Below, in pieces: positions 26,460 through 34,966 of a DNA stretch of 64,000 nucleotides. The stretch's first letter is position 1, and every line of letters starts with the position of its first letter. Source of the DNA: Butyrivibrio sp. Su6 (GTDB lineage Bacteria; Bacillota; Clostridia; Lachnospirales; Lachnospiraceae). The stretch lies in NCBI RefSeq assembly GCF_900108105.1, contig NZ_FNUR01000006.1, positions 62,001 through 126,000 of the forward strand. The letters are read 5' to 3'. The position numbers and the translations under genes are program-made. The notes beneath the pieces were generated by a model. It did no database searches and had not been told where the DNA came from. It saw nothing but the letters and a program-made list of their open reading frames with translations.

Positions 26460-27632
26460 ATGAAAAAGAAATTAGCGTTGGTATTGGCAGGACTTATGAC
26501 GTTAGGCCTGATAGGCTGTGGCTCTCAGAGTCAGCCTGCAGCTACAGAGACTCCTGCAGCTGAGACTAAGACTGAGGAGACAGCTCCTGCAGAGACACAG
26601 GCAGAAGCACCTGCAGAAGAGGCAGGTGGTCTTGATGCGATCATTGAAGCTGCAAAAGCAGAGGGGGAACTTATTGTCTACGGTTCTTGTGAGGAAGAAT
26701 ATTTAGCAGCTGCATGTGAACATTTCCAGGAGCTTTATGGAATCAAAGTTCAGTATCAGAGATTATCAACAGGTGAAGTACAAAGTAAGATCGAAGAGGA
26801 AAACGGAAATCCTTCAGGAGATGTATGGTTCGGAGGAACAACAGACCCTTATAACGTAGCAGCTTCAGAAGGACTTTTAGAGCCATATGAGGCACAAAAT
26901 GCAAGTCATCTTTTGAGTGATAAGTACCGCGATGCTCAGGGTCAGTGGTATGGAATCTACAAAGGAATCCTTGGCTTCATGGTAAACAAGGATGAGCTTT
27001 CACGTATGGGCATTGATGAGCCCGCTGATTGGAAGGACCTTCTTGATGAGAAGTACAAAGGCCTTATCTGGCTTTCAAACTACAATACAGCAGGAACAGC
27101 AAAGCTTGTTATCAATACTATGATCCAGAAATATGGACATGACGAAGGTATTCAGTATCTTGTTGATCTTGATAAGAATATCGAAGTTTATACAAAGTCA
27201 GGTTCAGGCCCATCAAAGAATGTTGGTACAGGTGAGTGCGTTGTAGGTATTGGTTTCCTTCACGATGGAATCACTCAGATAGTTGACAACGGATATGGCA
27301 ATGTAGGACTTATCATTCCTTCATCAGGAACATCCTTCGAAGTTGGTGCAACTGCAATATTTAAGGGATGCGCACATCCTAATGCTGCAAAGCTTTGGAT
27401 TGAATATGCCCTTAGCCCTGACTGCGTAGAACTTGCTGCACAGAACGGCTCATATCAGTTCCTCGTAATTGATAATGCAAAACAGCCTGAAGTAGCAGCA
27501 GAGTTTGGCCTTGATCCTGAAAATGTTATGGATTACGACTTTGAAGATGCTAAACAGAATACAACTACTTATGTAGAAGAAGTTATGACTGCACTTGGAA
27601 GTGCTGCAGACGATCGTTTCAAGACAGAATAA
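26460..27632 (+). CDS. Solute-binding lipoprotein of a ferric/sugar-phosphate type importer
   Basis: This 390-residue protein has a lipoprotein signal peptide ending in LIGC, then a Thr/Glu/Ala/Pro-rich linker (about 20-60) and a binding domain. LIVYGSCEEEYLAAACEHF, GDVWFGGTTDPYNVA, WLSNYNTAGTAK and VGLIIPSSGTSFEVG are typical of the FbpA/AfuA group. It captures a ligand outside the cell and hands it to the permease encoded next. Related proteins bind ferric iron, 2-aminoethylphosphonate or sugar phosphates. I see no Tyr pair that would settle for iron. AAGGAGAAGG precedes the ATG. A strong hairpin separates it from the permease gene, which would give more binding protein than permease. Confidence 0.9.
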   Translation: MKKKLALVLAGLMTLGLIGCGSQSQPAATETPAAETKTEETAPAETQAEAPAEEAGGLDAIIEAAKAEGELIVYGSCEEEYLAAACEHFQELYGIKVQYQRLSTGEVQSKIEEENGNPSGDVWFGGTTDPYNVAASEGLLEPYEAQNASHLLSDKYRDAQGQWYGIYKGILGFMVNKDELSRMGIDEPADWKDLLDEKYKGLIWLSNYNTAGTAKLVINTMIQKYGHDEGIQYLVDLDKNIEVYTKSGSGPSKNVGTGECVVGIGFLHDGITQIVDNGYGNVGLIIPSSGTSFEVGATAIFKGCAHPNAAKLWIEYALSPDCVELAAQNGSYQFLVIDNAKQPEVAAEFGLDPENVMDYDFEDAKQNTTTYVEEVMTALGSAADDRFKTE

Positions 27633-27641
27633 TGTGTTTAT

Positions 27642-27670
27642 TTGGGGCGGATGTCATACATCCGCTCCAA
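27642..27670 (+). terminator. Intra-operon attenuator hairpin
   Basis: A 13-pair stem (27642-27654 with 27658-27670, one G-U pair) with loop CAT lies between the binding-protein and permease genes. It lacks a T-run, so it more likely slows decay or partly stops transcription than ends it. Confidence 0.6.
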
Positions 27671-27696
27671 TTTGTTATAACAAGGAGGACATAACA

Positions 27697-29403
27697 ATGG
27701 CAAAAAGTCAAAGTGCCAGCCTTGACAGGAAAAAGCTTATGGCGGACCCAATTATGGTCTCAACCATCGTGCTTTTGATTGTTTTTTTGACTGTATTTAT
27801 TTTGTATCCGCTGGCAATACTGTTGGTGGATAGCTTTATTTCTGAATCGGGATTTACCTTAGACACATTTAAAAGAGTTATGGAACTGGCAAATTTTAGA
27901 AGGGCCATAACCAATACTTTAAAAGTAGGATTTTTGGTGGGCATTGCATCTGCCCTTATCGGACTTTTATTTGCATATGTGGAGGTCTACGTAAAGCTCC
28001 GCACAAAATTCATGGAAGGACTCTTTAAGGTGGTATCAATGCTTCCTGTTGTTTCACCGCCATTTGTTCTTTCACTTTCAATGATCATGCTTTTTGGAAA
28101 AGCAGGAATTATAACACGATTTCTTTTGAAAATATATGACAACAGCGTGTATGGCTTTTGGGGAATTGCTATAGTACAGACGCTTACCTTTTTCCCTGTC
28201 TGCTATATGATGCTGAAAGGTCTTTTGAAAAATATCGATCCATCCCTGGAAGAAGCTGCAAGAGACATGGGAGCATCAAGATTTAAGGTATTTATGACAG
28301 TGACACTGCCACTTATCCTTCCGGGTCTTGGAAATGCATTTTTAGTAACATTCATTGAGTCTATAGCAGATTTTGCCAACCCAATGATCATCGGCGGATC
28401 ATATGATACTCTTGCAACAACCATATATCTTCAGATAACAGGTGCATATGATAAGCAGGGAGCTGCAGCGATGGCGGTAGTTCTTTTGGCAATAACACTT
28501 GTAATGTTCATCGTTCAGAAGTATTACCTTGAGGCTAAAAGTACCGCTACACTCTCAGGAAAGGCTTCGAGAGAAAGAATGCTCATCACTGATAAGAGTG
28601 TGACGGTTCCTTTGACGATTCTCTGCTCAGCGCTGGCAATCTTCGTTATCATCATGTACATCTGTGTTCCTTTCGGAGCAATGTTCCGTACATGGGGATA
28701 TGATTTCCACCTGACATTTAAGTGGTTTGGACTTGTCTTTAGCAAGTATAAGGGCCTTAAGGCCTTTAAGGACAGCTTTATCCTGTCACTTATTTCTGCG
28801 CCGATCACAGCTCTTTTGTCCATGATCATTTCTTATCTTGTTGTAAAAAGAAAATTCAAGGCAAAGGGCTTTATCGAAGCTGTTTCAATGCTTGCCATGG
28901 CTGTACCAGGTACTGTTCTTGGTATTGGATACATAAGAGGCTTCTCCGGGGGCCTTTTTGGAACCGGAATCCTTCAGGGACTTTACGGAACAGGTGCTAT
29001 TCTTGTTATCGTATTTATTGTTCGTAGTCTTCCAACAGGAACGCGAAGCGGAATATCAGCCCTTCGCCAGATTGACAAGAGCATAGAAGAATCGGCTTAT
29101 GACATGGGAGCAGACAGCTTCAAAGTATTTATGACTGTTACGCTTCCACTTATCAAGGATAGTTTCCTTAGCGGCTTTGTTACATCATTTGTCCGTAGTA
29201 TTACAGCTATCAGTGCGATCATACTTCTTGTTACACCGTCTTATCTGCTTATTACGGTTCAGATCAATGAGTTTGCAGAAAAAGGATCTTATGGCATCGC
29301 CTGTGCTTTCGCCACAATTCTTATCTGCATAACCTATGGAGCTGTTTTGATAATGAATATGATCATCAAACGATTTGGAACAAGTAAAAGAGTGATGGAA
29401 TGA
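27697..29403 (+). CDS. Fused two-domain ABC permease (FbpB/AfuB type)
   Basis: This 568-residue protein carries two tandem permease domains with about twelve membrane helices. Each has an EAA loop that docks on the ATPase: EEAARDMGASRFKVFMTVTL and EESAYDMGADSFKVFMTVTL. The near identity of the two loops shows an internal duplication. A single chain with two permease domains is typical of the Fbp/Afu family. It starts at ATG 27697 after AAGGAGGA; the frame extends upstream into the binding-protein gene but has no site. Just after its stop is CCTGGGGACGGG, a motif shared with 23685-23695. Confidence 0.93.
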   Translation: MAKSQSASLDRKKLMADPIMVSTIVLLIVFLTVFILYPLAILLVDSFISESGFTLDTFKRVMELANFRRAITNTLKVGFLVGIASALIGLLFAYVEVYVKLRTKFMEGLFKVVSMLPVVSPPFVLSLSMIMLFGKAGIITRFLLKIYDNSVYGFWGIAIVQTLTFFPVCYMMLKGLLKNIDPSLEEAARDMGASRFKVFMTVTLPLILPGLGNAFLVTFIESIADFANPMIIGGSYDTLATTIYLQITGAYDKQGAAAMAVVLLAITLVMFIVQKYYLEAKSTATLSGKASRERMLITDKSVTVPLTILCSALAIFVIIMYICVPFGAMFRTWGYDFHLTFKWFGLVFSKYKGLKAFKDSFILSLISAPITALLSMIISYLVVKRKFKAKGFIEAVSMLAMAVPGTVLGIGYIRGFSGGLFGTGILQGLYGTGAILVIVFIVRSLPTGTRSGISALRQIDKSIEESAYDMGADSFKVFMTVTLPLIKDSFLSGFVTSFVRSITAISAIILLVTPSYLLITVQINEFAEKGSYGIACAFATILICITYGAVLIMNMIIKRFGTSKRVME

Positions 29404-29460
29404 AACCTGGGGACGGGGTTCGTGGTCCATTTTTCGAAAACATAGATGGAGAGGAATATT

Positions 29461-30522
29461 ATGGCAAAAGAGAAAAAAGGCGTACGCCTTGAACATATTT
29501 CAAAAATTTATAAAGACCCAAAGACCGGAAAAGATTTCTATGCAGTAAAGGATGCAAATATAGAGATAGAACCTGGAAGCTTTGTGACACTGCTTGGACC
29601 TTCAGGCTGTGGAAAAACTACAACCCTTCGAATGATCGCAGGATTTGAGAGCCCGGATGAGGGAGAAATCTATCTTGGAAATGAGGCTATAAATGCCTTG
29701 ACACCTAACAAGAGAGATACTGCAATGGTTTTCCAAAGCTATGCGCTTCTTCCTCACTACAACATTTTTGACAACGTAGCTTATGGACTTAAGCTTCGCA
29801 AGATGGATAAAGATGTTATAAAGAAAAAAGTTACTGACATATTGGCGCTTGTTGGACTCGAAGGTATGGAAAACCGAATGACAAATCAGCTTTCAGGTGG
29901 ACAGCAGCAGAGAGTTGCCCTTGCAAGAGCACTTGTTATTGAACCGGGAGTTCTTTTGTTTGATGAGCCATTATCAAACCTTGACGCCAAGCTTCGTGTA
30001 TCCATGCGTACTGAAATCCGCAGGATCCAGCAGGAAGCAGGAATTACCGCTATCTATGTAACTCATGACCAGAGTGAGGCCATGGCTATATCTGATAAAG
30101 TAATCATTATGAACAAAGGCCTTGTTGAGCAGATATCAACTCCTCAGGAGGCTTACTACTACCCAAATAACAAGTTTGTAGCTGATTTCATCGGCGAAGC
30201 TAATTTCATGAGTGCCACCGTGAAAGCACAGGATACAGTTGTTATTGATGGAGCAGAAGTCAAGTGCGCAACAGGAAATATGGAGATCGGAGCATCCTGC
30301 AGTGTTGTTCTTAGACCTGAAGGAGCATATCTTGGCGATACAGGTGCTATTAAAGGAAAAGTTATGTATTCCTGCTTTATGGGCGCATACCAGGATTATC
30401 ACATCCAGGTTGCTGATGCTCTTGTTAAGATCCAGGAGTACAACCCAAAGAACCGCAAGATCTACAATGTTGGCGATGAGGCTTTTCTTAACTTCCAGGA
30501 AAACACACTTTACGCACTGTAA
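29461..30522 (+). CDS. ABC importer ATPase (FbpC/PotA type)
   Basis: This 354-residue ATPase has Walker A GPSGCGKTT, Q-loop VFQSYALLPH, signature LSGGQQQRVALARAL, Walker B LLFDEPLSNLDAKLR and switch YVTHDQSEAM. A C-terminal TOBE-like domain follows (about 270-354). It powers import by the fused permease encoded just upstream. The chosen ATG has GGAGAGG seven bases upstream; an in-frame ATG at 29446 lies before that site and is rejected. The three genes from 26460 form a complete importer of the ferric/sugar-phosphate/phosphonate type. The ligand cannot be assigned, but the nearby HptA-like sensor trio favours a phosphorylated organic compound. Confidence 0.93.
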   Translation: MAKEKKGVRLEHISKIYKDPKTGKDFYAVKDANIEIEPGSFVTLLGPSGCGKTTTLRMIAGFESPDEGEIYLGNEAINALTPNKRDTAMVFQSYALLPHYNIFDNVAYGLKLRKMDKDVIKKKVTDILALVGLEGMENRMTNQLSGGQQQRVALARALVIEPGVLLFDEPLSNLDAKLRVSMRTEIRRIQQEAGITAIYVTHDQSEAMAISDKVIIMNKGLVEQISTPQEAYYYPNNKFVADFIGEANFMSATVKAQDTVVIDGAEVKCATGNMEIGASCSVVLRPEGAYLGDTGAIKGKVMYSCFMGAYQDYHIQVADALVKIQEYNPKNRKIYNVGDEAFLNFQENTLYAL

Positions 30523-30536
30523 AACAAAAAGTGAGA

Positions 30537-30602
30537 GTTATTATTATAAATACAGCAAGGAATGAAATAGATTCTGTCATTCCCTGAATGTATTATAATA
30601 AC
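30537..30602 (+). promoter_or_regulatory. Large imperfect hairpin before mgtC
   Basis: GTTATTATTATAAATACA (30537-30554) pairs with TGTATTATAATAAC (30589-30602), and inside it GGAATGA pairs with TCATTCC. The right arm contains TATAAT (30594-30599), a possible -10 box with a poor -35. It may act as a weak terminator for the importer operon or as an RNA control element for mgtC. Confidence 0.45.
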
Positions 30603-30651
30603 TATCACAATATCTTTTGGATATTATTTTATGGGGAATGGAGTGAGTTTT

Positions 30652-31350
30652 ATGAACGGAATGACGATGCTTGAGTTTTTAGAAGGAACCAGTGATATTG
30701 CTGTAGCAATAAGGCTTATTCTGGCAACGCTCTTTGGATGCCTTGTGGGTTGGGAGAGAGTAGTCAAAAGACATAGCGCGGGTATTAAGACTTTTGCGCT
30801 TGTGAGCCTTGGAAGTGCTGTTACCACGGCGCTTAATATTTACCTGGCTATGCTTCCGGGGCTTTCGGCTGATACCAGCAGAATCCCTGCAGGCGTTGTA
30901 AGCGGAATCGGCTTTTTGGGAGCTGGAACTATCCTTGTTACAGGCCGAAAGCAGATCAAGGGACTTACCACTGCGGCAACCCTTTGGGTAACAGCCTGTA
31001 TGGGAATGGCCATTGGCGGCGGATACCTGGTAGTTGGCACTGTCTGCTTCATACTGATAATGATAGCTAACGTTATCCTTATGCAGCTTAGTAAAGTGGT
31101 TGAAGAATACAGCAAGTACTTAAGTCTTTACATCGAGGTCAATAAGAATGCAGGTGTAAAAAAGCTGTCGAAATGGATATCAGATCAGGGCTTTGAAGTC
31201 AGCAGTATGACAAAGAGCAAAGAAAAGACTCTTCTTTCATCTGATGCTGCACTTATCGTAGATATCGATTTTGATAGAAAGAGATCCCATCGGGATGTTA
31301 TAAATGCTCTGAATGAGCTTGATTTTGTAAGTTACGTGGAAGAAATCTGA
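30652..31350 (+). CDS. MgtC/SapB family membrane protein
   Basis: This 232-residue protein has an N-terminal membrane domain with four or five helices and the MgtC motifs RLILATLFGCLVGWERVVK, AGIKTFALVSLGSA and AGVVSGIGFLGAGTI. A C-terminal soluble ACT-like domain follows (about 155-232). MgtC proteins do not carry Mg but modulate membrane potential, ATP synthase or phosphate metabolism under low Mg. Many Lachnospiraceae carry one. An in-frame ATG lies at 30631, but GGAG at 30640 fits the ATG at 30652. It is followed by a terminator at 31410 and is monocistronic. Confidence 0.88.
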   Translation: MNGMTMLEFLEGTSDIAVAIRLILATLFGCLVGWERVVKRHSAGIKTFALVSLGSAVTTALNIYLAMLPGLSADTSRIPAGVVSGIGFLGAGTILVTGRKQIKGLTTAATLWVTACMGMAIGGGYLVVGTVCFILIMIANVILMQLSKVVEEYSKYLSLYIEVNKNAGVKKLSKWISDQGFEVSSMTKSKEKTLLSSDAALIVDIDFDRKRSHRDVINALNELDFVSYVEEI

Positions 31351-31409
31351 TCATCAGAATGTGGTTTTTGTGAGTGGGATAAGCGCTGGTAAAATAGCGG
31401 AATATCAGG

Positions 31410-31437
31410 AAAAGGCTGTGATTGACACAGCCTTTTT
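31410..31437 (+). terminator. Terminator after mgtC
   Basis: AAAAGGCTGTG (31410-31420) pairs with CACAGCCTTTT (31426-31436) around loop ATTGA, with a T-run on the right arm. It is a classic intrinsic terminator. Confidence 0.85.
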
Positions 31438-31505
31438 CATTTTGTAAAATAATAACGCATGCTCTTTTAAATAACATAATTATTTTACTGTTGGGGAGGG
31501 ATACC

Positions 31506-32057
31506 ATGTCCAGAAAAGCAACCATAACGCAAAAAGAAATCGTAAATGCGGCATTTAAGATCACAAGAAAAGAGGGCTTTGAGCAGATCACATCAAGAAA
31601 ACTTGCTGCGCAGGCAGGATGCTCTACACAGCCTATTTTCCGTATCTACGAGAATATGGATGCACTTAAGATCGACGTTTATAATAAAGCGGCAGCATAT
31701 TATGAAGATTACTACAATGACAGTGCAAAGACCCATGAGACACCATTCGTTGATCTCGGACTTGCTTACATTGGTTTTGCGCAGAAATATCCACATCTTT
31801 TCAGACTTCTTTTTCTCTCTGAAAAAGACAAGGATACAAAGAGTATGTATGATCTTGTAAATGGATCAGCTGAGAATGTTGTAAAGGAGATCAGCAAGGC
31901 TCAGAGCATGGGGGTAAAAAATGCACAGCAGCTGTTTATGCAGATGTGGGTATTTATCCACGGTGCGGGATGCATGGCTGTAACAGGTGATTTTGATCTT
32001 GATGAAGCTGCTTCAGTAGAGATGCTTGAGTCAGCTTATAAGGCATTTAGTCTATGA
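31506..32057 (+). CDS. TetR family transcriptional regulator
   Basis: This 183-residue protein has the TetR DNA-binding helix-turn-helix at about residues 10-55 (TQKEIVNAAFKITRKEGFEQ, TSRKLAAQAGCSTQPIFRIY) and a helical ligand-binding C-terminal part. GGGAGGG precedes the ATG at 31506; an in-frame start 84 bases upstream falls in the terminator region and is rejected. Its stop overlaps the start of the RpiR-type gene by four bases, so the two are coupled. Its ligand and target genes cannot be read from sequence, and the only close neighbours it could regulate are the co-transcribed genes. Confidence 0.85.
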   Translation: MSRKATITQKEIVNAAFKITRKEGFEQITSRKLAAQAGCSTQPIFRIYENMDALKIDVYNKAAAYYEDYYNDSAKTHETPFVDLGLAYIGFAQKYPHLFRLLFLSEKDKDTKSMYDLVNGSAENVVKEISKAQSMGVKNAQQLFMQMWVFIHGAGCMAVTGDFDLDEAASVEMLESAYKAFSL

Positions 32058-33004
32058 AGTTCGAAAATGATGTTGATGTTATCACCCGAATAAATGAATG
32101 CTATCCCAAAATGAGCAAAGGTAAGAAATCAATTGCGCTCTACATCTGCGATCACTATGAACAGGCAGTTTTTATGACAGCAGCAGAGGTTGGCAAGATT
32201 GTTGGCATGAGCGAATCTACGGTTGTAAGATTTGCCATGAGCCTTGGATATGATGGTTATCCTCAGTTCCAAAAGGCTCTTTCTGTCTGGGTTAGCGACA
32301 AATTTGGTTCAGTTGAGAAGGTTGGACGCAAGTTTGGGAAAAGCAGTGACGGAGAAATCCTGCAGACTATCCTTAGATCTGATATGTCCAACATTGAACA
32401 GACTATAAATAATATTGATGTTGCGGCATTTAAGACAGCGGTTGATATTATTTTAAAGGCTAAGACGGTTTATATCGTGGGACTTAGAAGCTGCGAGCCT
32501 TTGGCGGATTTTTTACATTTTTATCTGAATATTATCAGAGGCAACAACGTTCTTATAAAGACTACAAGTGTTTCTGAGATGTTCGAACAGATGATAAGGA
32601 TCAACGACAGGGATTGTATAATAGGCATAAGCTTTCCAAGGTACTCCATGAGGACCTTAAAGTGCATGGAGTTTGCCAATGACAGAAATGCCAAGGTTAT
32701 AACTATCACAGATTCTGTTCATTCACCAATGAATCTGTATTCTTCCTGCAATCTTTTGGCAAAGAGTGAGATGGCATCTATTGTTGACTCACTTGTGGCG
32801 CCCCTTAGCGTTATAAATGCTTTGGTTGTCGCTCTTTGCATGAGAAGGCCTGCTGATGTAAAGGCAGATCTTAAAATGTTAGAAGAGGCCTGGAACAATT
32901 ATCAGGTATATTTAAACGATGAAATAGACTTTGCCTCTGATGCGCCTATGATAGGACTTCCGCTTCAGAACAGGCCTAAAGAGTCAGAGCAAGAGGATTT
33001 TTAA
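32054..33004 (+). CDS. RpiR/MurR family transcriptional regulator
   Basis: This 316-residue protein has an N-terminal HTH_6 domain (about 1-80, KGKKSIALYICDHYEQAVFM, AAEVGKIVGMSESTVVRFAM) and a C-terminal sugar isomerase (SIS) domain (about 115-270) with VYIVGLRSCEPLADFLHFY and IGISFPRYSMRTL. Such proteins sense sugar phosphates and control sugar metabolism genes. The S-x-S/T phosphate-binding pattern of SIS domains reads RSCEPL here, which is divergent. A TTAATG overlap couples it to the following flavoprotein gene, and it is coupled upstream to TetR. The operon thus pairs two regulators with a redox enzyme, and the signal is unclear. Confidence 0.9.
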   Translation: MKFENDVDVITRINECYPKMSKGKKSIALYICDHYEQAVFMTAAEVGKIVGMSESTVVRFAMSLGYDGYPQFQKALSVWVSDKFGSVEKVGRKFGKSSDGEILQTILRSDMSNIEQTINNIDVAAFKTAVDIILKAKTVYIVGLRSCEPLADFLHFYLNIIRGNNVLIKTTSVSEMFEQMIRINDRDCIIGISFPRYSMRTLKCMEFANDRNAKVITITDSVHSPMNLYSSCNLLAKSEMASIVDSLVAPLSVINALVVALCMRRPADVKADLKMLEEAWNNYQVYLNDEIDFASDAPMIGLPLQNRPKESEQEDF

Positions 33005-34260
33005 TGAAGAAAATTGCAATAATTGGCTGCGGAGCAGCCGGTATGATGGCGGCGCTTTCTGCAGCTTCTGGCGGCAGCAGCGTCACTATTTTTGAAAAAA
33101 ATGAAAAGCCCGGAAAAAAGATCTACATAACGGGAAAAGGCAGATGTAATGTGACAAATGCCTGTGCTGTAGAGGACTATTTTGGCTTTGTGCGCAGAAA
33201 TGCACGATTTTTATACAGCGCTGTTTATGGTTTTGATAATAGTGCAGTTATGGACTTTTTTGAGAATAACAACTGTCATCTGAAGATAGAGAGAGGAGAG
33301 AGGGTTTTCCCTGTATCTGACCACTCTTCAGATATCATAAGGACCTTGTTTGATGCTGTAAAAAGGGCAGGAGTACAGGTGTTATTTGATACTACTGTTT
33401 TATCTGTTGAGGCATCGGGAGGAAAAGTGAGCGCAGTGACTTATTCATCAGGTGATGACCCGATCACAAGAGAAGAGTTTGACTCTGTGATCGTGTGCAC
33501 CGGTGGAATGTCTTATCCTTCAACGGGTTCTACAGGAGATGGGTACAGATTTGCAAAAGACATGGGACACAGCATAGTTACGCCTGCTCCTTCACTTGTA
33601 CCATTTGAGATAAAAGAAAGCTGGTGCAAGGACCTTCAGGGACTGTCACTTAAAAATGTCGGACTTAAGATGTTCACCATCGACAGCAGATCTGCCAAAA
33701 AGAGAAAGCCTGTCTATGACGGCTTTGGAGAGATGCTCTTTACCCACTTTGGAATCAGTGGTCCACTTGTTCTTACAGCAAGCTGCTATTATGATAAAGA
33801 AAAACAGTATGAGCTCTTCCTTGACTTAAAGCCCGCTCTTAATGAAGAACAGCTTGATAAAAGAGTTTTGAGGGATTTTGAGGAAGGCCTTAATAAGAGC
33901 TTTAAAAATATTTTGGGAGGTCTTTTCCCTTCAAAAATGATTCCTGTTATGATAAAGTTGTCAGGAATTGATCCTGAAAAGAAGGTTAACGAGATCACCA
34001 AAGAGGAAAGGCTTGCCTTTGTAAAGCTTATAAAGAGCGTTCCTATGACGATAACAGGAACAAGGGGCTTTAATGAAGCTATCATTACAAAGGGCGGAGT
34101 TAATGTAAAAGAGATAAATCCTTCCACTATGGAATCCAAGATTGTCGCAGGCCTTTACTTTGCAGGAGAAGTTATAGATGTAGATACCGAGACCGGAGGC
34201 TACAATCTTCAGGTTGCCTGGTCTACGGGACATCTTGCGGGCGAAAGCGCAGCAATGTAA
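33004..34260 (+). CDS. HI0933/YhiN-family FAD-dependent oxidoreductase
   Basis: This 418-residue flavoprotein begins KKIAIIGCGAAGMMAALSAA, the FAD-binding GxGxxG Rossmann motif, followed by FEKNEKPGKKIYITGKGRCN and NVTNA, both hallmarks of the HI0933 family (also seen in BaiN). VICTGGMSYPSTGSTGDGY lies mid-protein, and the C-terminus has ITKGGVNVKEINPSTM and LYFAGEVIDVDTETGGYNL. Members are proposed reductases or tRNA-modification-like enzymes; the true substrate here is unknown. Starting one base into the TAA of the previous gene (TTAATG), it is tightly coupled to the RpiR regulator and lies 29 bases before cmk. Confidence 0.92.
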   Translation: MKKIAIIGCGAAGMMAALSAASGGSSVTIFEKNEKPGKKIYITGKGRCNVTNACAVEDYFGFVRRNARFLYSAVYGFDNSAVMDFFENNNCHLKIERGERVFPVSDHSSDIIRTLFDAVKRAGVQVLFDTTVLSVEASGGKVSAVTYSSGDDPITREEFDSVIVCTGGMSYPSTGSTGDGYRFAKDMGHSIVTPAPSLVPFEIKESWCKDLQGLSLKNVGLKMFTIDSRSAKKRKPVYDGFGEMLFTHFGISGPLVLTASCYYDKEKQYELFLDLKPALNEEQLDKRVLRDFEEGLNKSFKNILGGLFPSKMIPVMIKLSGIDPEKKVNEITKEERLAFVKLIKSVPMTITGTRGFNEAIITKGGVNVKEINPSTMESKIVAGLYFAGEVIDVDTETGGYNLQVAWSTGHLAGESAAM

Positions 34261-34288
34261 GATATTTTTATAAGGAGTTTTTAGATTT

Positions 34289-34951
34289 ATGAGTAAGCAG
34301 ATTGCAATAGACGGACCTGCAGGAGCAGGAAAAAGCACAATAGCCAAAAAAGTGGCTGCTGAGCTTGGCTTTATCTATGTTGATACAGGAGCTATGTACA
34401 GAGCCATGGCTTTATATATGATAAAAAACGGTATCAGAGCTGATGAGCCGGAAAAGATAAGTGCTACCTGTGAAAGCGCCGATATTACTATCAGACACGA
34501 GAACGGAGAACAGGTTGTTTTATTAAACGGAGAAAATGTTAACGGTCTTATCAGAACAGAGGAAGTGGGAAATATGGCTTCCGCAAGCTCTGTAAACGGT
34601 GATGTCAGAAGAAAGCTTGTAGAGCTTCAGCAGAAGCTTGCAAGTGAAACTGATGTTGTAATGGATGGCCGTGATATTGGAACAGTAGTGCTTCCAAATG
34701 CTAATGTTAAGGTGTATCTTACAGCAAGCTCAAGAGTAAGAGCCGAGCGCAGATTTAAAGAACTCACTGCAAAGGGAGAAACTTGCGACATCGATGTGAT
34801 CGAAAAAGATATTATTGAAAGAGATTACAGAGACATGCACAGGGAGATATCACCACTTAAACAGGCTGATGATGCGACACTGGTGGATTCTTCAGACATG
34901 ACAATTGATGAAGTTGCAAAGACAATTGTTGACCTGTATAAAAATAATTAG
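34289..34951 (+). CDS. cmk: Cytidylate kinase
   Basis: This 220-residue kinase phosphorylates CMP and dCMP. It begins KQIAIDGPAGAGKSTIAKKV with Walker A GPAGAGKST, followed by FIYVDTGAMYRAMALYM (the substrate-binding DTGAMYR). DGRDIGTVVLPNANVKVYLTA is the conserved catalytic and lid region. Length and motifs are complete. It follows the flavoprotein gene closely and precedes ispH and rpsA, an order common in Clostridia. An AAGGAG site lies upstream of the ATG. Confidence 0.97.
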   Translation: MSKQIAIDGPAGAGKSTIAKKVAAELGFIYVDTGAMYRAMALYMIKNGIRADEPEKISATCESADITIRHENGEQVVLLNGENVNGLIRTEEVGNMASASSVNGDVRRKLVELQQKLASETDVVMDGRDIGTVVLPNANVKVYLTASSRVRAERRFKELTAKGETCDIDVIEKDIIERDYRDMHREISPLKQADDATLVDSSDMTIDEVAKTIVDLYKNN

Positions 34952-34966
34952 GAAGGCATTAAGTAG

